Assembly (NCBI RefSeq): GCF_028771845.1
Contig: NZ_CP118270.1
Span: 3,534,001 to 3,598,000 of the forward strand
From: Paenibacillus marchantiae
GTDB taxonomy: Bacteria; Bacillota; Bacilli; Paenibacillales; Paenibacillaceae
DNA: 64,000 bases
Direction: 5' to 3'
Both the position numbers and the translations under genes were made by a program. This document shows positions 21,694 through 29,882 of this stretch, in pieces. Every line of letters begins with the position of its first letter. The first letter of the stretch is position 1. The notes under the pieces are model-generated. The model was not told the DNA's origin. It saw nothing but the letters and a program-made list of their open reading frames with translations, and did not search any database.

Positions 21694-22200
21694 ATGTTAA
21701 TGCCATTTCGCAAAGTGGCTACCAGTGATGGTCCCCTGCAGTTTAATGAACAGTGGGATATCAAGGAACTGGTTTCTAACCGACAAGATATCACAGCCGT
21801 TACCCCGCTGACTGCAGATTTATCTGCAGAGTTCAGAGAGGGAGACGTTGTGGATGTTCATGGCAAGCTGACAGTAGGAGTGGACATGTTGTGCTCCCGG
21901 TGTCTTAAGCCGATTAATGAACATTTTCATATTGATTTTCATGAGCAATTCAAGAAGGGAAAGCAGCCAGAGGAATTGCACGAAGACGACGATACTTTCT
22001 ATGTGGATGGAGATAGCGTTGATCTGAAGGGTTATGCTGAGGAAGCTTTTCTGCTGAATCTTCCGTTTATACCGCTGTGTAGCGATACATGCAAAGGGTT
22101 ATGCCCCAAGTGTGGCCATGAGCTGAACGAAGGTGACTGCGGTTGTGATAACCAAGTTATCGATCCGCGGCTTGCAGGGCTCAAGGATTTTTTTAAATGA
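21694..22200 (+). CDS. yceD: YceD (DUF177) family protein
   Basis: A 168-residue DUF177 protein, encoded just before rpmF in most bacteria and linked to 23S rRNA/ribosome synthesis in plants and E. coli. Conserved Cys positions appear as CSRCL in the middle and CSDTCKGLCPKCGHELNEGDCGC near the C-terminus, the latter likely binding zinc. ATG 21694 has GGAG about 9 bases upstream. It forms an operon with L32 under the promoter at 21500. Confidence 0.93.
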   Translation: MLMPFRKVATSDGPLQFNEQWDIKELVSNRQDITAVTPLTADLSAEFREGDVVDVHGKLTVGVDMLCSRCLKPINEHFHIDFHEQFKKGKQPEELHEDDDTFYVDGDSVDLKGYAEEAFLLNLPFIPLCSDTCKGLCPKCGHELNEGDCGCDNQVIDPRLAGLKDFFK

Positions 22201-22268
22201 GCATGATTGAAAATCGAACATTGTAACAACTACCTGCAAAGGTTTATTTTGATAAGGAGGTGGGAATA

Positions 22269-22442
22269 ATGGCAGTACCTCAACGGAGAACATCCAAGAC
22301 GCGTCGCGACAAACGTCGCACTCACTTTAAATTGGCAGTACCGGGTATGGTGAAATGTGAACAATGTGGCGAGCTGAAGCTTAGTCACCACGTATGCAAA
22401 GTGTGCGGAACGTACAAAGCAAGAGAGATCATCTCTCAATAA
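22269..22442 (+). CDS. rpmF: 50S ribosomal protein L32
   Basis: A 57-residue ribosomal protein. [19 protein letters not shown] is the invariant N-terminus, followed by a four-Cys zinc ribbon (CEQC...CKVC). ATG 22269 has AAGGAGGTGGG upstream; the in-frame ATG at 22260 overlaps that site. The zinc-ribbon form suggests that, if a Zur-controlled paralogue exists, this is the zinc-replete copy. Confidence 0.97.
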   Translation: MAVPQRRTSKTRRDKRRTHFKLAVPGMVKCEQCGELKLSHHVCKVCGTYKAREIISQ

Positions 22443-22455
22443 TAGCTAGACATCA

Positions 22456-22493
22456 AGTAGCACTTCATTTCGATGAGGTGCTACTTTTTTTAG
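22456..22493 (+). terminator. Terminator after rpmF
   Basis: AAGTAGCACTTCAT TTCG ATGAGGTGCTACTT hairpin with a UUCG-type loop, followed by TTTTT. Confidence 0.9.
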
Positions 22494-22658
22494 ACTATAG
22501 CATCGCAAAAATAACTACCTTTACCTGTATTCTATCTTCGTGAATATAGTTCAATATACGTTTTTGATATTTTAGTAAGGCTCGTTACTGGTTGTGTTCG
22601 GGGCTGTGAAGCCAGGCTCCGCAAGGCAGGATTGTTTTTGTTCACCCAGCCTTTCTTT

Positions 22659-22685
22659 TTGACACGGGATGAGATATACTATAGT
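22659..22685 (+). promoter_or_regulatory. fapR operon promoter
   Basis: TTGACA (22659-22664) and TATAGT (22680-22685). The 15-base spacer is shorter than ideal, so the exact -10 is uncertain. The FapR operator begins right after the -10 element. The leader to fapR is about 140 bases and includes a CCCTG/CAGGG hairpin near 22750-22764. Confidence 0.5.
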
Positions 22686-22702
22686 TTAGTACCAGGTTCT
22701 AA
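22686..22702 (+). promoter_or_regulatory. FapR operator
   Basis: TTAGTACCAGGTTCTAA is an inverted repeat that closely matches the known 17-base FapR box TTAGTACCTGNTACTAA. It overlaps the expected transcription start of the fapR-plsX-fab operon, so FapR should repress its own operon until malonyl-CoA or malonyl-ACP releases it. Confidence 0.85.
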
Positions 22703-22837
22703 GATTTGACGTTACATAAACATGAACCATGATTCGTGTGAGAACGACCCTGCTGAACAGGGATGCAACTATAGAAGCAACGTGAAAGAGTATTGAACTG
22801 ACCGGATTGGGCGGTTCCTTAAACGATACAGCGGGGG

Positions 22838-23440
22838 GTGTCAGGCATCGAACGTGTACCGAAGAGACAGAGGCAGCAGCAGTTAACCAAAATGATCGAA
22901 GACAACCCGTTTGTGACGGATCAGGAACTTACACGCCAATTGAAGGTGAGTATTCAGACGATTCGTCTCGACAGACTGGAGCTTGGGATTCCCGAGCTTC
23001 GGGAGCGGATGAAACTGATGGCGGAGCGTTCCTATGATCAGGTGCGCTCGTTGCCCCTGCATGAGATTATCGGTGATATTGTGGACTTGCAACTGGACAA
23101 GAGCGGGATTTCCTTGTTTGAGATTAAGGAAGAACACGTATTTTCGAGAACGGGCATTGCTCGAGGACACTATGTTTTTGCACAGGCCAACTCGTTGGCT
23201 GTAGCCGTTATTAATGACGAGATTGCTTTGACGGCGTCCGCAGACATTCGTTTTGTTCGTTCGGTTCATTTGGCCGAGAAATGTATTGCGAAGGCCTATG
23301 TGAGATCGATTCCGGGTCAAAAGGGCAAAGCCAAAGTAGAAGTGTTCACTTATGTGGGTGAAGAAATGGTGTTTCAAGGCAACTTTGTAATCTACCATTC
23401 AGGTGGAGAAGACAGCGTAGAAGGAGGTCATTTGGGATGA
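22838..23440 (+). CDS. fapR: Fatty acid and phospholipid synthesis repressor FapR
   Basis: A 200-residue global repressor of lipid synthesis that senses malonyl-CoA. An N-terminal DeoR-like helix-turn-helix (about 8-60: RQQQLTKMIEDNPFVTDQELTRQL, IQTIRLDRLELGIPELRERMK) joins a hot-dog effector domain (about 75-190). GTG 22838 follows GCGGGG. It overlaps plsX by four bases. The operator in its own promoter supports autorepression. Confidence 0.95.
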   Translation: MSGIERVPKRQRQQQLTKMIEDNPFVTDQELTRQLKVSIQTIRLDRLELGIPELRERMKLMAERSYDQVRSLPLHEIIGDIVDLQLDKSGISLFEIKEEHVFSRTGIARGHYVFAQANSLAVAVINDEIALTASADIRFVRSVHLAEKCIAKAYVRSIPGQKGKAKVEVFTYVGEEMVFQGNFVIYHSGGEDSVEGGHLG

Positions 23441-24432
23441 AAATCGTCATTGATGCCATGGGAGGCGATAACGCACCTGCGTCAACAGTAGAAGGTGCGA
23501 TCGCCGCGGCTACGGAATGGGCGGATACACAGATCGTCCTGGTCGGCGATGAAGCCAAGCTGGAACCTCTTCTGAGTCAGTCAGGTGCCAAACCTGCTAA
23601 TCTGACGATTCGGCATGCTTCCGAAGTGATCGGTTCGGATGATGAACCAGTAAAGGCAGTCCGTCGTAAGAAGGATGCCTCCATGGTGGTTGCAGGTCGT
23701 ATGCTTAAGGAAGGCGAAGCAGACGCCATGATCTCTGCGGGCAATACCGGAGCGCTGATGACAGCCGGCTTGCTTGTGGTAGGTCGTATGGAAGGTATTG
23801 AGCGCCCGGCGCTTGCACCCATGATTCCAACGATCGATGATGTGGGTGTACTTGCACTTGATCTTGGTGCGAATATGGATGCCAAACCGGAACACCTCGC
23901 ACAGTATGGTCTGATGGGGAGCTTGTATCGGCAAAAAGTGCAGGGAATCGCGTCACCAAGAGTGGGCCTGCTCAATGTGGGAACGGAGCCCGGTAAGGGG
24001 AATGAGTTGACCAAACATGCCTATCCTTTGCTGGAGCAACTTCCGATTCGTTTTGTTGGTAACGTAGAGGCCCGTGATGTGCTTACAGGTGCGTGTGATG
24101 TGCTTGTATGTGATGGATTTGCCGGAAATATATTGCTGAAATCGCTCGAAGGCACAGCAGGTGCCATTTTCGCTCTGCTTAAGGAACAATTCTCATCATC
24201 GCTCAAAAGCAAACTGGCTGCTGCTGTGCTCATGCCTGAGCTGCGCGGTTTGAAACGGAAACTGGATTATACCGAGCATGGTGGTGCACCACTCCTCGGC
24301 TTGAGCAGACTTGTGGTGAAAAGTCATGGATCGGCTGATGGCAATGCCATCAAAAATGCTGTGCGCCAAGCACGGATTGCAGTACAGAACCAGCTGGTGG
24401 AGAGCATATCTAAGGAAATTAGCGGGAAGTGA
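23437..24432 (+). CDS. plsX: Phosphate acyltransferase PlsX
   Basis: Converts acyl-ACP to acyl-phosphate, the acyl donor for PlsY in phospholipid synthesis. It acts at the membrane surface as a peripheral dimer. The 331-residue length is normal. N-terminus MKIVIDAMGGDNAP, DLGANMDAKPEHLAQYG and the C-terminal GGAPLLGL with SHGSADGNAIKNAV are family signatures. Its ATG overlaps the fapR stop and has AAGGAGG upstream. Confidence 0.97.
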   Translation: MKIVIDAMGGDNAPASTVEGAIAAATEWADTQIVLVGDEAKLEPLLSQSGAKPANLTIRHASEVIGSDDEPVKAVRRKKDASMVVAGRMLKEGEADAMISAGNTGALMTAGLLVVGRMEGIERPALAPMIPTIDDVGVLALDLGANMDAKPEHLAQYGLMGSLYRQKVQGIASPRVGLLNVGTEPGKGNELTKHAYPLLEQLPIRFVGNVEARDVLTGACDVLVCDGFAGNILLKSLEGTAGAIFALLKEQFSSSLKSKLAAAVLMPELRGLKRKLDYTEHGGAPLLGLSRLVVKSHGSADGNAIKNAVRQARIAVQNQLVESISKEISGK

Positions 24433-24440
24433 GTGAAGAC

Positions 24441-25430
24441 ATGAATAATTTGCGCCCGGTAGGGGTTATCGGTACTGGTAAATATGTACCTGAGAAAATT
24501 TTGACAAACAGCGATTTGGAGAAAATGGTAGATACGAATGATGAGTGGATCGTCAGTCGTACAGGAATCAAGGAGCGTCACATCGCTGCACCGGATCAGG
24601 CGACTTCAGATCTGGCATACGAGGCAGCTATCAAAGCACTTGAGTCTGCTGGCATGACTGGCAGCGATCTTGATCTGATTATTGTGGCAACTATTACACC
24701 GGATTCTTCATTCCCTTCTACTGCTTGTATTTTGCAAGATAAGCTTGGTGCCAAGGGCGCTGCGGCATTTGACTTGTCTGCTGCCTGCTCCGGATTTGTA
24801 TACGGTCTGGCAACAGCAACGAGCTTTATCCAAAGCGGCATGTACAACAATGCACTTGTTATTGGTGCAGATTGCTTGTCTCGCATTACTGACTATACCG
24901 ACCGTAATACCTGTGTGCTGTTTGGCGATGGCGCCGGTGCGGTTATCGTTGGTGAAGTGCCGGAAGGCCGTGGATTTAAATCATTCGATCTCGGAGCTGA
25001 AGGTGCGGGCGGAAGCCTGCTTCAAATGGAGGGCGGAGGTTCCCGTCTGCCTGCATCCGTAGAAACGGTTGAGAACAAAAAACATTATATTTACATGAAT
25101 GGCCGTGAAGTGTTTAAATTTGCAGTACGGGTGATGGGTACAGCGACGATCGAAGTTCTGCGCAAGGCTGGCCTGGAACGTACGGACGTGGATCTGTTTG
25201 TTCCTCACCAAGCCAATATCCGGATTATCCAATCTGCAATGCAGCGACTTGAGCTTCCTGAAGAGAAAGTTGTAGTCAACGTGGATAAATACGCCAACAC
25301 ATCTGCAGCCTCCATTCCGCTTGCTCTGGTAGAAGCTGCTGAAGAAGGCCGCATGAAAGCCGGAGATACTGTGCTCATGGTTGGTTTCGGTGGCGGATTG
25401 ACGTGGGGCGCATCAGTACTCGTTTGGTAA
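24441..25430 (+). CDS. fabH: Beta-ketoacyl-ACP synthase III FabH
   Basis: Starts fatty acid chains by condensing acyl-CoA with malonyl-ACP. About 329 residues. The catalytic triad is visible as Cys116 in LSAACSGFVYGL, His in FVPHQANIRI and Asn in DKYANTSAASIPLAL. ATG 24441 is placed 8 bases after GGAAGTGAG; a GTG at 24429 overlapping the plsX stop is an alternative. In Gram-positives it usually prefers branched primers (isobutyryl-CoA, 2-methylbutyryl-CoA). Confidence 0.96.
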   Translation: MNNLRPVGVIGTGKYVPEKILTNSDLEKMVDTNDEWIVSRTGIKERHIAAPDQATSDLAYEAAIKALESAGMTGSDLDLIIVATITPDSSFPSTACILQDKLGAKGAAAFDLSAACSGFVYGLATATSFIQSGMYNNALVIGADCLSRITDYTDRNTCVLFGDGAGAVIVGEVPEGRGFKSFDLGAEGAGGSLLQMEGGGSRLPASVETVENKKHYIYMNGREVFKFAVRVMGTATIEVLRKAGLERTDVDLFVPHQANIRIIQSAMQRLELPEEKVVVNVDKYANTSAASIPLALVEAAEEGRMKAGDTVLMVGFGGGLTWGASVLVW

Positions 25431-25457
25431 ACTAGACAGCTGGGAGAGATGAATTGG

Positions 25458-26390
25458 ATGGGTAAAATAGCATTTGTATTTCCCGGACAGGGATCGCAGG
25501 CTGTGGGCATGGCCAAGGACGCGTATGAGTCTGTGCCTGCGGCAACAGAGATTTTTCGCACAGCCGATGAAACGCTAGGTTTCGCGCTGAGCAATCTTGT
25601 TTTTGAGGGACCAGAGACCGAGTTGAAACAGACATCGAATACACAACCGGCTCTGCTGACAGCAAGTATTGCATTGCTTGAGGCTTTTAAAGAAAAAGGA
25701 ATTCAGCCTGATTATACGGCCGGACACAGTCTGGGTGAATACAGTGCACTGGTCGCGGCGGGCGTTCTTTCGTTCGCGGACGCGGTAAGCATTGTGCGGG
25801 CACGCGGTCAATATATGGAACAGGCTGTTCCTGGTGGACAGGGTGCAATGGCTGCGGTATTGGGTGCGGATCGGGAAGCGCTGGGGGTGCTTTGCCGGGA
25901 CGTATCCGAAAGTGGTCATGTGGTTGAACTTGCCAACATCAACTGTCCGGGACAAATCGTGATTTCCGGTGTGAAGGAAGGGGTATCTGCTGTCGCTGAA
26001 CGGGTCAAAGAAGCGGGCGGCAAACGTGCCATCACACTTGAAGTAAGCGGTCCGTTCCATTCTTCCTTAATGAAGGATGCAGCAGAGAAGCTGGCTGAGA
26101 AACTGAAAACTGTTTCGTTCTCACCTGGGGATGTCCCTGTAGTTGCAAATGTGACTGCAAGACCTGTGGAGGACGGTAAGGTTCAGGATTTATTGACAGC
26201 TCAGGTCTATTCTCCGGTTTTATGGGAAGACAGTGTGACATGGCTTATTGAGCAAGGTGTAGATACCTTTATCGAGATTGGTTCTGGCAGTGTGTTAACA
26301 GGTTTGATTAAAAAAACAGATAAAACCGTTAAACTGTACAATGTAAACAGTCTTGAGACGCTCGAAGCAACGGCAGCTGCACTAATTTGA
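25458..26390 (+). CDS. fabD: Malonyl-CoA:ACP transacylase FabD
   Basis: Loads malonyl groups on acyl carrier protein. 310 residues with N-terminal KIAFVFPGQGSQ, nucleophile Ser91 in GHSLGEYSAL and the catalytic His in VSGPFHSSLM. ATG 25458 is preferred because GGGAGAG ends 9 bases upstream; ATG 25449 is too close to that site. It is co-transcribed with the fap/fab genes. Confidence 0.96.
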   Translation: MGKIAFVFPGQGSQAVGMAKDAYESVPAATEIFRTADETLGFALSNLVFEGPETELKQTSNTQPALLTASIALLEAFKEKGIQPDYTAGHSLGEYSALVAAGVLSFADAVSIVRARGQYMEQAVPGGQGAMAAVLGADREALGVLCRDVSESGHVVELANINCPGQIVISGVKEGVSAVAERVKEAGGKRAITLEVSGPFHSSLMKDAAEKLAEKLKTVSFSPGDVPVVANVTARPVEDGKVQDLLTAQVYSPVLWEDSVTWLIEQGVDTFIEIGSGSVLTGLIKKTDKTVKLYNVNSLETLEATAAALI

Positions 26391-26427
26391 TTAACCATGA
26401 TTAGATTTGGGGAAAGGAGGAATGATT

Positions 26428-27177
26428 ATGTCTAAACCATTACAAGGCAAAAATGCGCTCGTTACCGGTGCATCCCGTGGTATTGGGCGCAGTATTGCAC
26501 TCGCTTTGGCCGAGGCTGGCGCCAACGTGGCCGTGAATTATGCGGGCAGTCAAGCGGCAGCTGAGGAAGTAGCGGAAGCGATTCGTGCCAAAGGTGTCCA
26601 GGCAATTACGATTCAAGCGAATGTGGGCCAGATGGACGAAGCCGAACAAATGGTCAAAGCTACCATTGAGGCATGGGGCAACGTTGATATTCTTGTCAAC
26701 AATGCTGGAATTACCCGTGATAATCTGATCATGCGTATGAAGGAAGAGGAATTTGATCAGGTGATCGAAACCAACCTCAAAGGGGTGTTTAACTGCCTTA
26801 AGGCGGTTACACGTCCAATGATGAAGCAACGGTCTGGTAGAATTATCAATATCTCCTCTGTTGTGGGTGTGCTCGGAAATGCTGGACAAGCAAACTATGT
26901 TGCTGCCAAGGCAGGGGTCATCGGTTTGACGAAGGCATCTGCTCGTGAGCTTGCCTCCCGCGGCATCACAGTTAACTGCGTTGCACCAGGATTTATTGAG
27001 ACCGATATGACGAAGGAATTGTCCCAGGAGATCGTGGACAACATGTTGAACGGTATTCCGTTGTCCCGTCTGGGCCAACCGGATGAAATCGCCGGTGTTG
27101 TCACGTTCCTGGCTTCAGAAGCTTCATCTTATATGACAGGGCAGACACTGCATGTTGATGGTGGCATGTACATGTAA
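26428..27177 (+). CDS. fabG: 3-oxoacyl-ACP reductase FabG
   Basis: NADPH-dependent short-chain dehydrogenase that reduces beta-ketoacyl-ACP. 249 residues. TGASRGIGR is the Rossmann motif, NNAG follows, and the catalytic set is Ser144, Tyr157 and Lys161 in ISSVVG...NYVAAK. ATG 26428 has AAGGAGG 7 bases upstream; an in-frame ATG at 26422 is too close. It ends with the typical HVDGGMYM. Structured bases follow before acpP. Confidence 0.97.
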   Translation: MSKPLQGKNALVTGASRGIGRSIALALAEAGANVAVNYAGSQAAAEEVAEAIRAKGVQAITIQANVGQMDEAEQMVKATIEAWGNVDILVNNAGITRDNLIMRMKEEEFDQVIETNLKGVFNCLKAVTRPMMKQRSGRIINISSVVGVLGNAGQANYVAAKAGVIGLTKASARELASRGITVNCVAPGFIETDMTKELSQEIVDNMLNGIPLSRLGQPDEIAGVVTFLASEASSYMTGQTLHVDGGMYM

Positions 27178-27328
27178 TTCTTCCCGGACTTGAACAATAG
27201 TCGGGGAACAGGCGCTGGACGATCCGAAATGCCGGAAAAAGGCCGGGTTCCCCGGCCGGGAGCCGCATATGTCTTCTATGGCATTTTGCCTGCGATTCTC
27301 GTATAATACCAAGGAGGAGGTGAACCGG

Positions 27329-27562
27329 ATGTCCGATGTATTGGAGCGTGTAAAACGCATCGTCGTCGACCGCTTGGGCGCAGACGAAGCTGAAGTTACA
27401 CTTGAAGCATCTTTCAAAGAAGATTTGGGTGCTGATTCTTTGGATGTAGTGGAATTGGTCATGGAATTGGAAGATGAATTCGATTTGGAAATCTCTGATG
27501 AAGATGCAGAAAAAATCACGACCGTAGGTGAAGTTGTAAACTACATACAATCTCATACCTAA
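27329..27562 (+). CDS. acpP: Acyl carrier protein
   Basis: A 77-residue acidic carrier of fatty acyl chains. Phosphopantetheine is attached at Ser37 in [13 protein letters not shown] 27329 is preceded by AAGGAGGAGGTG, one of the strongest ribosome binding sites in the window, which fits its high abundance. The 151-base gap from fabG contains GC-rich repeats (GGCCGGG, CCCCGGCC) that could form a processing or attenuation hairpin. Confidence 0.98.
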   Translation: MSDVLERVKRIVVDRLGADEAEVTLEASFKEDLGADSLDVVELVMELEDEFDLEISDEDAEKITTVGEVVNYIQSHT

Positions 27563-27571
27563 AGTCAATTC

Positions 27572-27604
27572 AGTCCCGCACCTGTTTTCGAACAGGCGGG
27601 ACTT
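27572..27604 (+). terminator. Hairpin after acpP, partial terminator or processing site
   Basis: AGTCCCGC(A)CCTGTT TTCG AACAGGCGGGACT is a strong hairpin with only a weak T-tract (TCTCATCATT). A second inverted repeat, CCGCAAGC...GCTTGCGG, lies at about 27632-27692. These could raise acpP mRNA above fabF mRNA while allowing read-through. Confidence 0.6.
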
Positions 27605-27742
27605 CTCATCATTCATTGGTTTTTCTCATTCCGCAAGCGGCGCTGGTCAAACGGATCTCCGGGTCCTGCTTGGCTAGACGTCTGCTTGCGGATATTCCCA
27701 CAAAATAATTGCGTAATGCAGTCGATATAGAGGTGAGTCGGT

Positions 27743-28981
27743 TTGAAACAAAGAGTTGTAATTACCGGAATGGGCGTAATGACATCGCTCGGAAAAGATT
27801 TGGAAACGTTCTGGGGCAGTTTAATGGCAGGTAAGTCCGGAATCTCTCAGATTGAGGCGTTTGATGTAAGTGAATATACCACTCAAATTGCAGCCGAGAT
27901 CAAGGATTTCAACCCGGAAGAATACATGGATCGCAAAGATGCACGTAAAATGGACCGTTTTGTTCAGTTCGCTGTAGCAGCTGGTTTCAAAGCCGTTGAA
28001 GACAGTGGTCTGAAAATTGACGAGAACATTGATGCAGAGCGTTTTGGTGTGTCGATCGGATCGGGTATCGGTGGATTGGGTACTTGGGAGGACCAACATA
28101 ATGCATTGCTGCAAAAAGGTCCTAAACGCGTAAGCCCATTTTTCATTCCGATGATGATCTCCAACATGGCTTCTGGCCAGATGTCGATTTCTCTCGGGGC
28201 GAAAGGTCCTAACATCAACGTGGTAACGGCATGTGCTACAGGAACACACTCCATTGGAGATTCCTTCAAGCTGATTGCAAACGGTGATGCGGATGCAATG
28301 ATTTGTGGCGGTGCGGAAGCAACCATTAGACCAACTGGTCTGGCTGGGTTCTGTGCAATGCGTGCCATGTCTACACGTAATGATGATCCGGCTAAGTCGA
28401 GCCGTCCTTTTGATACAGAACGTGACGGGTTTGTTATGGGCGAGGGCGCGGGAGTTCTGATCCTTGAATCCCTTGAACATGCTCAAAAACGTGGTGCTCG
28501 TATTTATGGCGAAGTAATTGGTTACGGTCTCACTGGCGATGCACATCACATGACGGAGCCTGATCCGGACGGAGCAGCTCGTTGCATGAAGATGGCTCTG
28601 CGTAATGCGGGTATCGAACCAGAAGAAGTGGACTATATCAATGCACATGGTACATCAACACCTGTAGGTGACAGATCCGAAACGCTTGCGATCAAAAAAG
28701 CGTTTGGCGATCATGCGTACAAGCTTGCTGTGAGTTCAACCAAATCGATGACAGGTCATATGCTCGGTGCTGCTGGTGGCGTGGAAGCTGTAATCTGCGG
28801 ATTGTCGCTGACACATCAGACGCTTGCTCCAACAATCAACCTGGAAAATCAGGACCCGGAATGTGATCTGGATTATGTTCCAAACGTTCCACGTCAAACT
28901 AAAGTCAACATTGCCATGTCCAATTCATTTGGGTTCGGCGGTCACAATGCCACCATTATTCTCAAAAAATTTGAAGCATAA
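27743..28981 (+). CDS. fabF: Beta-ketoacyl-ACP synthase II FabF
   Basis: Elongation condensing enzyme of fatty acid synthesis, 412 residues. Catalytic Cys164 lies in [13 protein letters not shown], with His residues in [12 protein letters not shown] and [11 protein letters not shown]. It starts at TTG 27743 with GAGGTGAG upstream. The C-terminus [14 protein letters not shown] is typical. Co-directional with rnc 13 bases downstream. Confidence 0.97.
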   Translation: MKQRVVITGMGVMTSLGKDLETFWGSLMAGKSGISQIEAFDVSEYTTQIAAEIKDFNPEEYMDRKDARKMDRFVQFAVAAGFKAVEDSGLKIDENIDAERFGVSIGSGIGGLGTWEDQHNALLQKGPKRVSPFFIPMMISNMASGQMSISLGAKGPNINVVTACATGTHSIGDSFKLIANGDADAMICGGAEATIRPTGLAGFCAMRAMSTRNDDPAKSSRPFDTERDGFVMGEGAGVLILESLEHAQKRGARIYGEVIGYGLTGDAHHMTEPDPDGAARCMKMALRNAGIEPEEVDYINAHGTSTPVGDRSETLAIKKAFGDHAYKLAVSSTKSMTGHMLGAAGGVEAVICGLSLTHQTLAPTINLENQDPECDLDYVPNVPRQTKVNIAMSNSFGFGGHNATIILKKFEA

Positions 28982-28994
28982 GGGGCTAGTTCGT

Positions 28995-29693
28995 TTGAGT
29001 GAAGATCTGAAGCAGTTACAACACAAACTTCAAATCAAATTTGACAACAGGCAGCTTTTAAAACAAGCGTTTACCCATGCTTCTTATGTAAACGAACACC
29101 GGTTCAGTCAGCATCAGGATAACGAGCGTCTGGAGTTTCTGGGCGATGCGGTACTGGAACTGACTGTGTCGGAATACTTGTATCACTTGTTTCCTAACCG
29201 GCCGGAAGGTGAATTAACTAAGCTGCGGGCATCCATTGTCTGCGAGCCTTCCCTCGTCAAATTTGCTGAAGCGTTGGGTTTTGGGCAGTATGTACTTCTT
29301 GGTAAAGGTGAGGAACTGACGGGAGGACGAACTAGACCGGCTTTGTTAGCGGATGTGTTTGAATCTTTCATCGGTGCATTATATCTGGATCAGGGATTGG
29401 CGCCTGTCCGGACATTTCTGGATCAGCATGTATTTCCGTTGATCGTTCTGGGCAGCAAATTGCAAATGAGCGATTACAAAACGGAATTGCAGGAACTCAC
29501 TCAGCATCACAATATGGGAGCTCTGGAATACCGTATTGTTGAGGAACGGGGCCCTGCCCATGAACGGGAGTTTGTCTCCGAGGTCCATATGGGTCAAGAA
29601 CGGCTTGGCAGAGGTACAGGACGTTCCAAAAAGGAAGCCGAACAACAGGCTGCATCCGCAGCACTGGATCGACTGAAGCTTCCGGAAGCCTGA
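28995..29693 (+). CDS. rnc: Ribonuclease III
   Basis: Double-strand-specific RNase for rRNA processing and mRNA decay. About 232 residues. The catalytic motif [14 protein letters not shown] is near 45-58, and the second acidic cluster lies in [14 protein letters not shown]. The C-terminal dsRNA-binding domain (about 155-225) has [11 protein letters not shown] and [13 protein letters not shown] chose TTG 28995, about 9 bases after AAGGGG. A longer open frame running back into fabF is a shadow. It belongs to the conserved fab-rnc-smc-ftsY order. Confidence 0.94.
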   Translation: MSEDLKQLQHKLQIKFDNRQLLKQAFTHASYVNEHRFSQHQDNERLEFLGDAVLELTVSEYLYHLFPNRPEGELTKLRASIVCEPSLVKFAEALGFGQYVLLGKGEELTGGRTRPALLADVFESFIGALYLDQGLAPVRTFLDQHVFPLIVLGSKLQMSDYKTELQELTQHHNMGALEYRIVEERGPAHEREFVSEVHMGQERLGRGTGRSKKEAEQQAASAALDRLKLPEA

Positions 29694-29722
29694 GCTTTAC
29701 CGTAAGCGCATAGACAAACGAA

Positions 29723-29791
29723 GAGCAAAGAGCAGCCCGCGGGTCCGCCTGGCGGAATTTATCGGCCGGACTGCTTTTTGCTCTTTTTTTT
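29723..29791 (+). terminator. Strong terminator between rnc and smc
   Basis: GAGCAAAGAGCAG pairs with CTGCTTTTTGCTC across a 42-base interior that can itself fold (TCCGCC/GGCGGA). Nine T follow. This suggests that smc-ftsY is uncoupled from the fab-rnc operon or reached only by partial read-through. Confidence 0.85.
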
Positions 29792-29882
29792 GTAAGGAGG
29801 ATCAGGATTTTCTTTTCCTGTTCGATAACTAGGCGCTGAATGCAACATTTGAAATTTGCAAGAGGAGGTGACGGGAAACCCT

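Noticed and set aside
27302..27307. TATAAT just before acpP, as a promoter
   Set aside because: It lies 3 bases from the ribosome binding site, so a transcript from it would start within that site, and there is no -35 element.
28824..28994. 57-codon N-terminal extension of RNase III into fabF
   Set aside because: It overlaps the conserved end of fabF out of frame, and the TTG at 28995 has a proper ribosome binding site and gives the normal RNase III length.
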